This document shows, piece after piece, positions 8,083 through 16,099 of a stretch of 64,000 nt of DNA. A program made the position numbers and the translations under genes. Below the pieces are notes generated by a model that saw only the letters and a list, made by a program, of their open reading frames with translations, searched no databases and was not told the DNA's origin. This stretch comes from Phycisphaerales bacterium (lineage in GTDB: Bacteria > Planctomycetota > Phycisphaerae > UBA1845): contig JACKHG010000013.1 of the NCBI GenBank assembly GCA_020639115.1, forward strand, positions 1 through 64,000. Direction: 5' to 3'. The stretch's first letter is position 1. Each line of letters opens with the position of its first letter.

Positions 8083-9945
8083 ATGACCGCCGCGAATCGC
8101 TTCCGCCTGGTCGCCGCGCTCGGTCTCGCTGCAGCGCTGGCGTGGCAAACCCTGTCCTCGGGTGAGAGCGCGCCGAGTCAGCGCCCTGCGCGCGTCGTAC
8201 GCGATTTGTCCGCCGACTGCAATTCGAACGGCATCATTGATCAGGCGGAGATCCTGGCGGGCTCGGCGTCCGACTGCAACGGGAACCTGCAGCTGGACGT
8301 GTGTGACCTGGCACGCCCGCCGGAACAATCCCTGTGCTGCCCCGACGGGCATCGAGTTATAGAACGGGCAGCACGGTTGCTTTGTCAGAGAGTGGGCAGT
8401 CGCAGCCAAAACAATCAAACCCACATCTACGGGCGGGTCGGTGCCCAGTGGCATTTCCTGACGACCTTTCCCTCCAACCTACCTACCTTTCCCGATGTTC
8501 GCTCCGTGGGGCTCGGGGACAACGTGCTTGCCGTGGGATACAGGATCACCCTTTCGCCACGATCCGGCTTCTCGATTGGCCGCGTGTACATGGCGCGGCG
8601 CACGGGCAGCTCCTGGAATGAGGAAGCCCAACTCGAACACGGATATTCCAGCACCTTCGGTGCAACGCTTGTCGTGGACGGGAATCGTCTCTTTGTCGGC
8701 GACACACACGATACCATGAGCGTCGGCGTCGCCGGCGGCGCCTTCGTCTACCAGCACAGTGGTTCGGCGTGGGAGCTCGATAATGTTATCAGCATCGAGG
8801 ATCGGACCACTTCGGTCACGCCTGTACTGGTGAGCATGGCTGCCCAGGACGGACTTGCCGTGCTCGTCACGCGGATCACCGGTCACTGCGGCCCGGCTTA
8901 CGTCTTCCGCGAACACGCCCTGCGCAACGGTGGCCGGCGCTGGCTTCAGGAGGCCAAGCTTGACCTTCCGGACGACGAATGCCTAAGCGGCGTCGACGTC
9001 GCGGTGGATGGCAACCACATTCTGATTACCACGGGGGTGGTCAACAACGTCCATCTTTTCGTGCAACGCCGCGTGGTGGGAGCGCCGGCATCAGTCTGGG
9101 ACGAACTCGCCACCCTGCCTGGACAGGCTCCCGCGATCATCGACGATGGGAGGATCGTGACCCGCGGCGCACCCGACCTCCAGATCGACCCGACAACGAC
9201 CCTCTTCACCGTGCACTACCTGAACTCGGCAGGGATTTGCAAACGAGTGCAGCCGCCGATCCGCGTGCCAGTGAGCCCGCAACAGCCCGTGGTTCTGGCC
9301 TTTGCGCATGACACGCTGCTGGTCGGCGATTCCAACCACACGGAAGGCAGTTCCACTCCGGGCGCCGTGTACGCCTACGACCTCGTGCGCGACTGCAACT
9401 CGAACGGTGTGCCCGATTCGTGCGACATCGCCGGGCAGGCGAGCACGGACTGCAATTCGAACGGACTGCCCGACGAATGCGAGTCACCATGTGCGGCGCT
9501 GGGCATCGGCGTCGCGGACGGCGCCCGGCTGGCCGGGCTGTTCGAGGCGTGCCAGACCGTGCCGTGTACCGCCCCACCGTGCGAACCGCCGCTCTACGCC
9601 GGCGGGTGCTGCACGCTGCTCGACGCCGACCACGACGGCGATGTGGACCTGAGCGACTACGCCACGCAGCAGACGTGCGTTTCGCCACCCGTTGCGCTCG
9701 ACTGCAATACGAACTCGGTCCCCGACTACCTGGAGGGCGTGCCGGGCGATTTCAACGGCGACGGCGCGACGACGCCGGCTGACTTCGCGATGTTCCAGGG
9801 GTGCCTCTCGCCCACCTGTGATTTCGCCACCTGCGCCCCGGTGTACTACGGCGATGCCTGCTGCCTGCTCGGCGACGCCGATGGCGACGGCGACGTCGAC
9901 CTGCGGGACTTCGCCGCTTTCCAGCACCTGGCCCCGACGAACTGA
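8083..9945 (+). CDS. Large exported protein: FG-GAP-like propeller with DCNSNG and dockerin-like calcium repeats
   Basis: 620 residues. Signal peptide at residues about 1-28 (FRLVAALGLAAALAW). A first calcium-type repeat follows (DCNSNGIIDQAEI, DCNGNLQLDVCD). The centre, about residues 90-420, has repeated units such as LGDNVLAVGY, VDGNRLFVGD and GGAFVYQHSGSAWE, typical of integrin-like FG-GAP beta-propellers. The C-terminus returns to DCNSNGVPDSCDIAG and DCNSNGLPDECE. Three EF-hand/dockerin-like loops follow: DADHDGDVDLSDY, GDFNGDGATTPADF and DADGDGDVDLRDF. Such proteins are abundant in Phycisphaerae and are secreted or surface-bound; partners and function are unknown. Cys-rich inserts (GGCCTLL, DACCLL) suggest disulfides. 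The best single marker of host phylum in the window. Confidence 0.85.
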   Translation: MTAANRFRLVAALGLAAALAWQTLSSGESAPSQRPARVVRDLSADCNSNGIIDQAEILAGSASDCNGNLQLDVCDLARPPEQSLCCPDGHRVIERAARLLCQRVGSRSQNNQTHIYGRVGAQWHFLTTFPSNLPTFPDVRSVGLGDNVLAVGYRITLSPRSGFSIGRVYMARRTGSSWNEEAQLEHGYSSTFGATLVVDGNRLFVGDTHDTMSVGVAGGAFVYQHSGSAWELDNVISIEDRTTSVTPVLVSMAAQDGLAVLVTRITGHCGPAYVFREHALRNGGRRWLQEAKLDLPDDECLSGVDVAVDGNHILITTGVVNNVHLFVQRRVVGAPASVWDELATLPGQAPAIIDDGRIVTRGAPDLQIDPTTTLFTVHYLNSAGICKRVQPPIRVPVSPQQPVVLAFAHDTLLVGDSNHTEGSSTPGAVYAYDLVRDCNSNGVPDSCDIAGQASTDCNSNGLPDECESPCAALGIGVADGARLAGLFEACQTVPCTAPPCEPPLYAGGCCTLLDADHDGDVDLSDYATQQTCVSPPVALDCNTNSVPDYLEGVPGDFNGDGATTPADFAMFQGCLSPTCDFATCAPVYYGDACCLLGDADGDGDVDLRDFAAFQHLAPTN

Positions 9946-10127
9946 ACGGCAAATCGTCCGCCCGGGTCGCGTGACAGGTGCCCCAGCGGGTGGACAACCC
10001 GCGACGCCGCCATACACTTCCCGCCCCAGGATTCGGAGAGAGAATGCTCGGAAGATCGCTGCAGCCGCCGGGCAACCCCGCTGACGCAACCCGACCTGAC
10101 CAGTGCTGCAGAGACCGGGAACCCGAC

Positions 10128-10574
10128 ATGTTTCAAGAAATCGACCCGACGGCTGCCAAGCAGCAGCTCGACGACGGAAGCGCCATCTACCTCGACGTTC
10201 GTTCGCAGCGCGAGTTCGCCGAGGGGCACGTGCCGGGCGCATTGAATATCCCCATCTTCGATTTCGACGGCGCGGGCATGATGGCGCCGAACCACGATTT
10301 TCCCCGAGTGGTGGCAGCCGTCGTGCCCCGCGACGTGAAGGTCATCATCGGCTGCAAGTCCGGCCAGCGTTCCGCCCAGGCCGCAGAGTACATGACGCAG
10401 GCTGGCTGGCAACGCGTCTGCAACCTGCTCGGCGGCCTGCACGGCCAGACCAACATGCTCGGGCAGAGGACCCAGCCAGGGTGGCTGGGAAGCGGGCTGC
10501 CGGTGACGAATGCGGAAGAGAACGGCCGCACCTATCTCGAACTTCGCGCCCGCGCGGACGAATCGGCGCGCTGA
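10128..10574 (+). CDS. Single-domain rhodanese-like sulfurtransferase
   Basis: 148 residues from the ATG at 10128; the frame is open upstream but only this start gives a typical N-terminus (MFQEIDPTAAKQQL). The rhodanese signature is clear: IYLDVRSQREFAEGHVPGAL near residues 23-42, and the active-site loop GCKSGQRS with Cys76. In the family this cysteine carries a persulfide and passes sulfur to acceptors such as cyanide, thiols or cofactor pathways. There is no second domain or signal peptide, so it is cytoplasmic. The frame ends 33 bp from the stop of the convergent gene. The physiological acceptor is unknown. Confidence 0.88.
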   Translation: MFQEIDPTAAKQQLDDGSAIYLDVRSQREFAEGHVPGALNIPIFDFDGAGMMAPNHDFPRVVAAVVPRDVKVIIGCKSGQRSAQAAEYMTQAGWQRVCNLLGGLHGQTNMLGQRTQPGWLGSGLPVTNAEENGRTYLELRARADESAR

Positions 10575-10607
10575 GTTGATCCCCGTCCGGCCGCTCAACG
10601 GTCGAGG

Positions 10608-11459
10608 TCATCGGTTCACGATGTCGGCGACGACCGCGCAGTGATCCGAATACGGCGGACAGTGCACGGCGTAGTCCGCAAACGTCAACTCCGGTGAGAT
10701 CAGGATCCAGTCGATACGCAGCCGCGGCCCCGTGCTGGGGAACGTCGCAAGATCGTCCGCGTCGCGGCGCCAGGCGCGCAGATCCAGACCGCCCGTGAGA
10801 ACGGCGAACGCTTCCTCCTCCCGTGTGCAATTGAGATCACCCAAGACGATCAGCGGACGTGGCGCGTCGGACAACTGCGCGACAACCTGGCGTGCCTGCC
10901 GCGCCCGCGTCGGCGGCGAGTTCGGATGCAGATGCACCGACGCGACGGTGACCGGACGGCCGGCAAAGTCCACCTGGGCCCAGATAAACCCCTTGGAACG
11001 CACGAGTTCCGTGGCGAAGCGGGCCGATCGCACATCCGCCAGCGGCCGGTCCGCAAGCAGGGCTGTCCCGCTGTCAATCCGCCAGCGCCCCACGCCGATG
11101 TCGATGTGCGTCCCGCGGTAGTGATGTGGCAACGACGCGGCGTCCGCCAGCGCCTGCACGTGGTCGAAGCTCCCGCTCCACAGCGACGGGCCGTCCGCCT
11201 CCTCCAGCGCCACGAGATCAGCCTGCCACGTGCGCAGCGAGTCACCTATGTCCGCGAGATTCCGCTCGTAGTCCAAGCGCGGCAGTTTGCCCTGCGACTT
11301 CGCCAAACCGCGTCCATGAGCGATGTTCCACGTCGCGACGTGCAGCACCGGCCCGCGCGTGCCGCTGCAACCGGTGAGGGCGGCAGTTGCCCAGATCAGC
11401 AGGTATCGTCCGAAAATACGCCCTGTGCGCCTCACCAGGGGCTTACGTCGCGTTGACAT
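10608..11459 (-). CDS. Lipoprotein of the endonuclease/exonuclease/phosphatase family
   Basis: 283 residues from the ATG at 11459 (MSTRRKPLVRRTGR); the frame is open upstream, but this start gives a lipoprotein signal with lipobox LTGC (ATAALTGCSG). The EEP fold is recognisable: HVATWNIAHGRG (metal-binding Asn), LVALEEADGP (catalytic Glu), a VASVHLHPN motif, GDLNC, and the C-terminal SDHCAVVADI with the catalytic Asp-His pair. The family includes metal-dependent phosphodiesterases acting on DNA, phosphoinositides or sphingolipids. A secreted lipoprotein could work on nucleic acids or phospholipids at the envelope; the substrate is unknown. It is divergent from ppa. Confidence 0.85.
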   Translation of the reverse strand: MSTRRKPLVRRTGRIFGRYLLIWATAALTGCSGTRGPVLHVATWNIAHGRGLAKSQGKLPRLDYERNLADIGDSLRTWQADLVALEEADGPSLWSGSFDHVQALADAASLPHHYRGTHIDIGVGRWRIDSGTALLADRPLADVRSARFATELVRSKGFIWAQVDFAGRPVTVASVHLHPNSPPTRARQARQVVAQLSDAPRPLIVLGDLNCTREEEAFAVLTGGLDLRAWRRDADDLATFPSTGPRLRIDWILISPELTFADYAVHCPPYSDHCAVVADIVNR

Positions 11460-11502
11460 GTTAAGTTCGCGTGCAGCCTGGGCGCTGGGGGCCTGTGCTG
11501 CA

Positions 11503-11530
11503 TGGACGATTTTTCGCATGCCGCTATGAT
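11503..11530 (+). promoter_or_regulatory. Candidate promoter for ppa
   Basis: TGGACG (-35, 11503-11508), 16-nt spacer, TATGAT (-10, 11525-11530). The predicted start is near 11537, about 40 nt before the ppa ATG. Confidence 0.4.
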
Positions 11531-11575
11531 GCCCGCACTTGAGGACGCAGCGAACCGCACCAGGGGGACTTGAAG

Positions 11576-12118
11576 ATGCCGCCAAACATTATCCGTGACA
11601 TACCGGCTGGTACCGGCATTCCGAAGGTGGTCAACGCCATCATCGAGATCCCCAAGGGGCGCCGCAGCAAGTTCGAGGTGGACAAGAACACCGGGCTGAT
11701 GAAGCTCGACCGGTACCTGTTCTCGTCGAGCCACTATCCCGGCGACTATGGCTTCATTCCGCAGTCGCTCGCGGAGGACAACGACCCGCTCGACGTGCTC
11801 GTCATGGTCAACGAGCCGACGTTTTCCGGTTGCCTCATCGAGGCCCGCATCGTCGGCCTGTTCAAGATGAACGATCGCGGCGTGCACGACTACAAGGTGC
11901 TCGGGGTGCCCAACTCCGACCCGCTCTTCGCCGAGTTCCAGCAGCTCGAGGACGTGCCGCCCCACTTCCTGCGCGAGGTGGAGCATTTCTTCTCCACGTA
12001 CAAGCAGCTCGAAGGCGCCCACACCGAGTCGTACGGCTGGTCCGGTCGCGACGAGGCCGTCGCGGAGGTCAAGGCGGCGATCGAACGCTTCCGCACGGAG
12101 CACGTGCCGAACTTCTAG
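11576..12118 (+). CDS. ppa: Inorganic pyrophosphatase, family I
   Basis: 180 residues. The ATG at 11576 lies 8 nt after GGGGG; a TTG two codons earlier is the alternative. The family I signature EDNDPLDVLVM with its metal-binding aspartates is present, preceded by YPGDYGFIPQ. The N-terminal IPKGRRSKFEVDKNTG region holds the conserved Lys and Glu of the active site. It hydrolyses pyrophosphate to phosphate in the cytoplasm and so drives nucleic-acid and activated-sugar synthesis. It is a single gene with its own probable promoter, ending before a strong hairpin at 12200. The length is normal for bacterial enzymes. Confidence 0.96.
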   Translation: MPPNIIRDIPAGTGIPKVVNAIIEIPKGRRSKFEVDKNTGLMKLDRYLFSSSHYPGDYGFIPQSLAEDNDPLDVLVMVNEPTFSGCLIEARIVGLFKMNDRGVHDYKVLGVPNSDPLFAEFQQLEDVPPHFLREVEHFFSTYKQLEGAHTESYGWSGRDEAVAEVKAAIERFRTEHVPNF

Positions 12119-12199
12119 TGGGTTGGCGCGGCGTCAGGCCGCACGCACCCATAAGCCGGGTGGTTTCCGAGCTCGGTATCTGAACGACGCATGCATGCG

Positions 12200-12228
12200 A
12201 AGGGACGCAAACATCGTTTGCGTCCCTT
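12200..12228. terminator. Strong hairpin between convergent ppa and aminotransferase genes
   Basis: AAGGGACGCAAAC (12200-12212) and GTTTGCGTCCCTT (12216-12228) are perfect 13-bp arms around a 3-nt loop. It sits between two convergent genes, so it probably serves both. The flanking T/A tracts are short. Confidence 0.65.
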
Positions 12229-12281
12229 GTCACATTTCGTGTTCATTCACGTGTATTCGCGGTTCCGTCTCGAGCGCGCGC

Positions 12282-13409
12282 TCAATGCCGCGGCAGCGCC
12301 TCGACGAGTTGGTCGATCTCCCGCTCCGTCGTGTAGAAGTGCGGGCTCGCCCGCAGCCGCTTGCTGCGCACGGCGATGATCGTGCGGTGCTCGCTCTGCA
12401 GGTGCTGGCGGATCTTCTCGTGGTCGTGCAGCTCGCTCGTGAAGGCGACGATGCCGCTCGCCTCGCCCGGCTGGCGCGAGCTGACCACGTGGTAGCCCTT
12501 GGCCTTGACGCCCTCCACGAGCCGGTCGGTCAGCAGCATGAGCCGGTGGTGGATTTTCTCCATGCCGATCTCGCCGAGCAGGTCCAGCGCCCCGCCCAGC
12601 GCGTGGATGCCCATCAGGTTGTACGCCCCGCTGTCGTAGCGCTTCGCCGAATCCTGGTACTCGAACTGGTACTTGTCGAAGTCCAGCGCGTTCTTCATGC
12701 TCAGCCAGCCCACGCACGACGGCTTGAGATATCCCTGCATCTCCTTGCGGACGTAGAAGATGCCCAGGCCCTCGGGCCCGCACATCCACTTGTGCGCGTC
12801 GGCGGCGAGAAAGTCGATGTTCATCGTCCGCACGTCGAGCGGCACAGCCCCCACCGACTGGATCGCGTCCACGCAGAGCAACACGCCCTTCTCCTGGCAG
12901 AACTCGCCCAGCTTCGCCAGGTCGGTGCGAAAACCGCTCGCGTACTGCACGGAGGAGAGGGCCACGAGCCGCGTGCGCGCGTTGATCGCCTGCAGCAGGC
13001 TCTCCAGCGGAATGCGCCCGTTTTCCTCGAAGACCATCTGCACCTGCACGCCGTGGGCCTTGAGCGCCTGCCAGCAGTACACGTTGGCGGGAAACTCGAC
13101 GCTGGTGGTGACGACGTTGTCGCCGCTCTGCCAGTTGAGGCCGTTGGCGACGAAGTTCAGCCCCTCGGTCGTGTTCTTGATGAAGCAGATCTCGTCGGCG
13201 TTCGCACCGATGAACCGCGCCGCCGCCTGCCGCACGCGCTCCGCCTCCTTGTAGGCGCCGCCGCGCAGGTAGGCGTGGTCCCGGTTCTCCTGACAGAAAC
13301 GCTCAAGCGCCTGCACCGCGCGCGTGCACATCGGCGCCACCGCGGCGTGGTTCTGAAAGTTGTAGTTGCGCGTGATGGGAAACTCCTCACGCAGCGCTGC
13401 CCAGTCCAT
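12282..13409 (-). CDS. Class V aminotransferase (cysteine-desulfurase-like PLP enzyme)
   Basis: 375 residues. The PLP lysine is Lys207 in LAADAHKWMCGPEG, and Asp181 in LLCVDAIQSVGAVP fits the residue that pairs with the pyridine nitrogen. The small-domain motifs (IKNTTEGLNFVANGL, TTSVEFPANVYCW) match the NifS/IscS/isopenicillin-N-epimerase branch of class V. The length is normal. The catalytic loop Cys that marks true cysteine desulfurases is not evident at the usual place, so a selenocysteine-lyase or epimerase-like reaction is equally possible. It may close a minus-strand run hemW-nadA-hpt-PH-domain gene, although gaps of 100-160 bp make a single operon uncertain. Confidence 0.88.
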   Translation of the reverse strand: MDWAALREEFPITRNYNFQNHAAVAPMCTRAVQALERFCQENRDHAYLRGGAYKEAERVRQAAARFIGANADEICFIKNTTEGLNFVANGLNWQSGDNVVTTSVEFPANVYCWQALKAHGVQVQMVFEENGRIPLESLLQAINARTRLVALSSVQYASGFRTDLAKLGEFCQEKGVLLCVDAIQSVGAVPLDVRTMNIDFLAADAHKWMCGPEGLGIFYVRKEMQGYLKPSCVGWLSMKNALDFDKYQFEYQDSAKRYDSGAYNLMGIHALGGALDLLGEIGMEKIHHRLMLLTDRLVEGVKAKGYHVVSSRQPGEASGIVAFTSELHDHEKIRQHLQSEHRTIIAVRSKRLRASPHFYTTEREIDQLVEALPRH

Positions 13410-13566
13410 GACGGTTCGGTCCCTGGTGATTCACCCAAACGGCACCGGTCCCACCGCGGACCGGCAGCCACGCTCTCCGCGCGATTATATCCGCGCCCGC
13501 CCGTTCCCGCAGGCTCACGCCCGATTTCTCCGCAAAAGTCCGGGGATTGCGCGGCGGTGGCGCCGC

Positions 13567-14166
13567 TCAGACGTGGGGATGGTGGTCGAGCGCCCGCTCG
13601 ATCGCCCGGCGGACCTGCTCGTGCACCTTGTCGACGCGGGCAATCTCCCGCCAGTCGAAGTCACCGTCGGGGGGCGTCTCGAAGAAGTACTGGATGGTTC
13701 CCAGGCCGGTCAGCCGCTCGTGCAGCGCCCGCTGCACCCGCGTGTTGCGGATGCTCACCAGCGGACACGCCAGGATCTCCGGACGCAGCACGCCCGAAAG
13801 CCGCATCACCCGCCGGTTGGTCAGCACGTAGTGCCGCGACGCCCAACGGAGCACGGCGATTCCCAACCGGCCCGCCGCCACCACCGCCGCGAGCTGCAGC
13901 CAGAGCTGACCCGTCAGGTCCCCCAGGTGCAGCGCGGGAACCATGCCCACCGCCATCAGCACGGCGGCCAGCATCAACCAGCGCATCGAGTCGAAGAGAA
14001 TGAACCACCCGGAGGGCTTCACCGCCAGCAGCACGATCTCGCCGCCGTCGAGCAGATCCTCCGCGATCGGCAGTGCCGCCGCGCTCGAGGCCGGCGCCGT
14101 GCCGTCCACGGCTGCGACGATCTTCCGCGGCTCAGACGCGTTCCCAATGTCAACGACCGCGACCAT
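13567..14166 (-). CDS. PH-domain (bPH2/DUF304-like) membrane protein
   Basis: 199 residues, apparently complete. The N-terminal segment has GGEIVLLAVKPSGWFILFDS. Two transmembrane helices follow at about residues 60-103 (SMRWLMLAAVLMAVGMVP and LQLAAVVAAGRLGIAVL). The C-terminal half has the bacterial PH-like pattern RHYVLTNRRVMRLSGVLRPE, then VSIRNTRVQRALHERLTGLG. The Y-LTNRR-----G motif is characteristic of bPH2 membrane proteins such as the YdbS/YdbT families. The function of these proteins is largely unknown; some act in antibiotic resistance or membrane stress. It lies 32 bp downstream of hpt in the same direction, so co-transcription is likely. Confidence 0.75.
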   Translation of the reverse strand: MVAVVDIGNASEPRKIVAAVDGTAPASSAAALPIAEDLLDGGEIVLLAVKPSGWFILFDSMRWLMLAAVLMAVGMVPALHLGDLTGQLWLQLAAVVAAGRLGIAVLRWASRHYVLTNRRVMRLSGVLRPEILACPLVSIRNTRVQRALHERLTGLGTIQYFFETPPDGDFDWREIARVDKVHEQVRRAIERALDHHPHV

Positions 14167-14198
14167 GTTCCGGCTGTCCCGTCCCGCGCACCTGGCGA

Positions 14199-14738
14199 TC
14201 AGTACTTCTCCGGCTTGAGCACCGCGATGTGCGGGTAGTTGCGATAGTGCCCGTCGTAGTCCAGGCCGTAGCCCACGACGAACTCGTCCGCGATCTCGAA
14301 GCCCACGAAGTCCGCCATCACGTCCGGCGGAGCTTTCGAGGGCTTGCGCAGCAGCACGGCGGTCCGCAGCGTCCGCGGCTTGCGCTCCCGCAGCCGCTGC
14401 CCGACGAGCCGCAGCGTCTTGCCCGTGTCGAGGATGTCGTCAATCACCAGCACGTGCTGATCCGTGATGTCGATGTTGAGATCGCGAGTGAGTGACGCGT
14501 CCTGCGACGCGGTGACGGCCCCGGCGTAGCTGGAAACCGTCATCATGCCCAGCTTCATCTTCATCGGCAGATGCCGAATCAGATCCGCCAGGAAAATGAT
14601 CGACCCCGCCAGGATCGGCACCAGCACGAGCCCCGTATCCTCGTCCGGGTAGCAGGCGGCGATCTCCCCGGCCATCTCGCGGACCCGACGGGCCAGCCCG
14701 TCCTGGTCGATCAGAATGCGATCGATGTCCCCTTCCAT
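14199..14738 (-). CDS. hpt: Hypoxanthine-guanine phosphoribosyltransferase
   Basis: 179 residues from the ATG at 14738 (MEGDIDRILIDQDGLARRV), the usual length of bacterial Hpt. The PRPP-binding motif VLVIDDILDTGKTL spans residues 96-109. VPILAGSIIFLADLIRHL (about 40-57) matches the family loop, and the C-terminal hood DFVGFEIADEFVVGYGLDY is typical of HPRT. It salvages hypoxanthine and guanine to IMP and GMP using PRPP in the cytoplasm. It lies 100 bp downstream of nadA on the same strand. Both use or produce phosphoribosyl intermediates, but shared control is not shown. Confidence 0.94.
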   Translation of the reverse strand: MEGDIDRILIDQDGLARRVREMAGEIAACYPDEDTGLVLVPILAGSIIFLADLIRHLPMKMKLGMMTVSSYAGAVTASQDASLTRDLNIDITDQHVLVIDDILDTGKTLRLVGQRLRERKPRTLRTAVLLRKPSKAPPDVMADFVGFEIADEFVVGYGLDYDGHYRNYPHIAVLKPEKY

Positions 14739-14838
14739 GGGGTCATTGTACGGGCTGCCTGCGAGGCAACCAGCGAAATGTCGGATGGTCGCGTCGACCC
14801 CGACAACTCCCAGCCGGCGCCCGCAGTCGAGAAGGACC

Positions 14839-15963
14839 CTATGCGGTGGAACCCGCCACCGCCACCGGCGTGGCGGAGACGTTGTCCAGCATCCGCTGCA
14901 GGGCCATGAGCGCCCCGTCACGAACGGTGGGCAGCACCTGGATGCGATTTACGGGATGACCGGCGGCCAGGGCGTCGAGGCACCAGAGCAGGTGTGGCGG
15001 GCTGATGCGGTACATCGTCGTGCAGAGGCACTGAATGGGTGAAAGGGAGCGGATGTCCTTGTCCGGATGGGCCTTGGCCAGGCGATTCACAAGGTGAACC
15101 TCGGTGCCGATCGCCCATTTGCTTCCGGCGGGCGCGTGCTCGACGGTGTGGATGATGAACTCCGTGCTTCCGGCGAGGTCGGCCTTTTGCACGACCTCCC
15201 AGGCGCACTCCGGGTGCACCAGGATGGTGCGGTCAGGTTCCTGCGCCCGCAGCGCGTCACACTGGGTGGCTGTGAACAACTGGTGAACGCTGCAGTGCCC
15301 CTTCCAGAGGATGAACTGCGCGTCGCGCACCTGCTCCGCGGTCAGACCGCCGTCCGGTTCCGCCGGATCGTAGACGACCATGGTGTCCAGCGGGTGGCCG
15401 AGCGCGTAGGCCGTGTTGCGCCCGAGGTGCTGGTCGGGCAGGAAGAGGACCTTGGAGCCGTGCGCGAGCGCCCAGGCGAGCACCTTGGCGGCGTTGCTGC
15501 TCGTGCAGCACGCGCCGCCGCGCAGCCCGCAGAACGCCTTGATGTTCGCGGCGGAGTTGACGTACGTGATCGGCACGATGGTCGCGGACGTGGCCGCGGT
15601 GAGGAAATCCCAAGCCTCTTCGACCTGGTCGTACGCGGCCATGTCGGCCATCGAGCAGCCCGCGGACAGGTCGGGCAGGAACACCTGCACGCGATCGTCG
15701 GTGAGGATGTCCGCCGACTCCGCCATGAAGTGCACGCCGCAGAACACGACGAACTCGGCTGCGTCCTGCGCCGCCGCGATCTGCGACAGCTTGAGACTGT
15801 CGCCGGTGAAATCCGCAAAGCGGATCACGTCGTCCTGCTGGTAGTGGTGGCCCAGAATCACCAGCCGCTCACCGAACCGCGCCCGGTGACGCTCGATCTG
15901 CGCAGCGAGATCGGCGTCCGTCATGGCGAGGTACTTTGCCGGAAGCGGCGGTTGAAAGAGCAT
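14839..15963 (-). CDS. nadA: Quinolinate synthase A
   Basis: 374 residues from the ATG at 15963 (MLFQPPLPAKYLAMTDADLA). Family motifs: LVILGHHYQQDDVIRFADF, GDSLKLSQIAA, FCGVHFMAESADIL, LPDLSAGCSMADM, YVNSAANIKAFCGLRGGACC and PDQHLGRNTA. The [4Fe-4S] cluster ligands are probably Cys152 or 153 (CCTSSNA), Cys253 (HPEC) and one of Cys312/314 (CLCTTM). NadA condenses iminoaspartate with dihydroxyacetone phosphate to quinolinate, the first committed step of de novo NAD synthesis. nadC is in the same window (51080) but nadB is not seen. A TATAAT promoter of its own lies upstream, separating it from hemW. Confidence 0.95.
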   Translation of the reverse strand: MLFQPPLPAKYLAMTDADLAAQIERHRARFGERLVILGHHYQQDDVIRFADFTGDSLKLSQIAAAQDAAEFVVFCGVHFMAESADILTDDRVQVFLPDLSAGCSMADMAAYDQVEEAWDFLTAATSATIVPITYVNSAANIKAFCGLRGGACCTSSNAAKVLAWALAHGSKVLFLPDQHLGRNTAYALGHPLDTMVVYDPAEPDGGLTAEQVRDAQFILWKGHCSVHQLFTATQCDALRAQEPDRTILVHPECAWEVVQKADLAGSTEFIIHTVEHAPAGSKWAIGTEVHLVNRLAKAHPDKDIRSLSPIQCLCTTMYRISPPHLLWCLDALAAGHPVNRIQVLPTVRDGALMALQRMLDNVSATPVAVAGSTA

Positions 15964-16052
15964 GTCCGAAACTCCAGACGCGAGTGTCAGCCCCGTAGTG
16001 CGATGAACCGCCGATCCCGAAGGTCGCGATCCCCCCAAAGAGCAAGCAGAAC

Positions 16053-16080
16053 ATTATAGAAAAACGCCCCTGACCGACAA
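16053..16080 (-). promoter_or_regulatory. Candidate promoter for nadA
   Basis: Read leftwards: TTGTCG (-35, 16080-16075), 16-nt spacer, perfect TATAAT (-10, 16058-16053). Transcription would start near 16046, leaving a leader of about 83 nt before the nadA ATG. Confidence 0.5.
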
Positions 16081-16099
16081 CGCAGGGCATCAGCGCGGG

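Noticed and set aside
12123..14003. Plus-strand open frame of 626 codons opposite the aminotransferase and PH-domain genes
   Set aside because: It runs across two real minus-strand genes and their intergenic gap; no domain.
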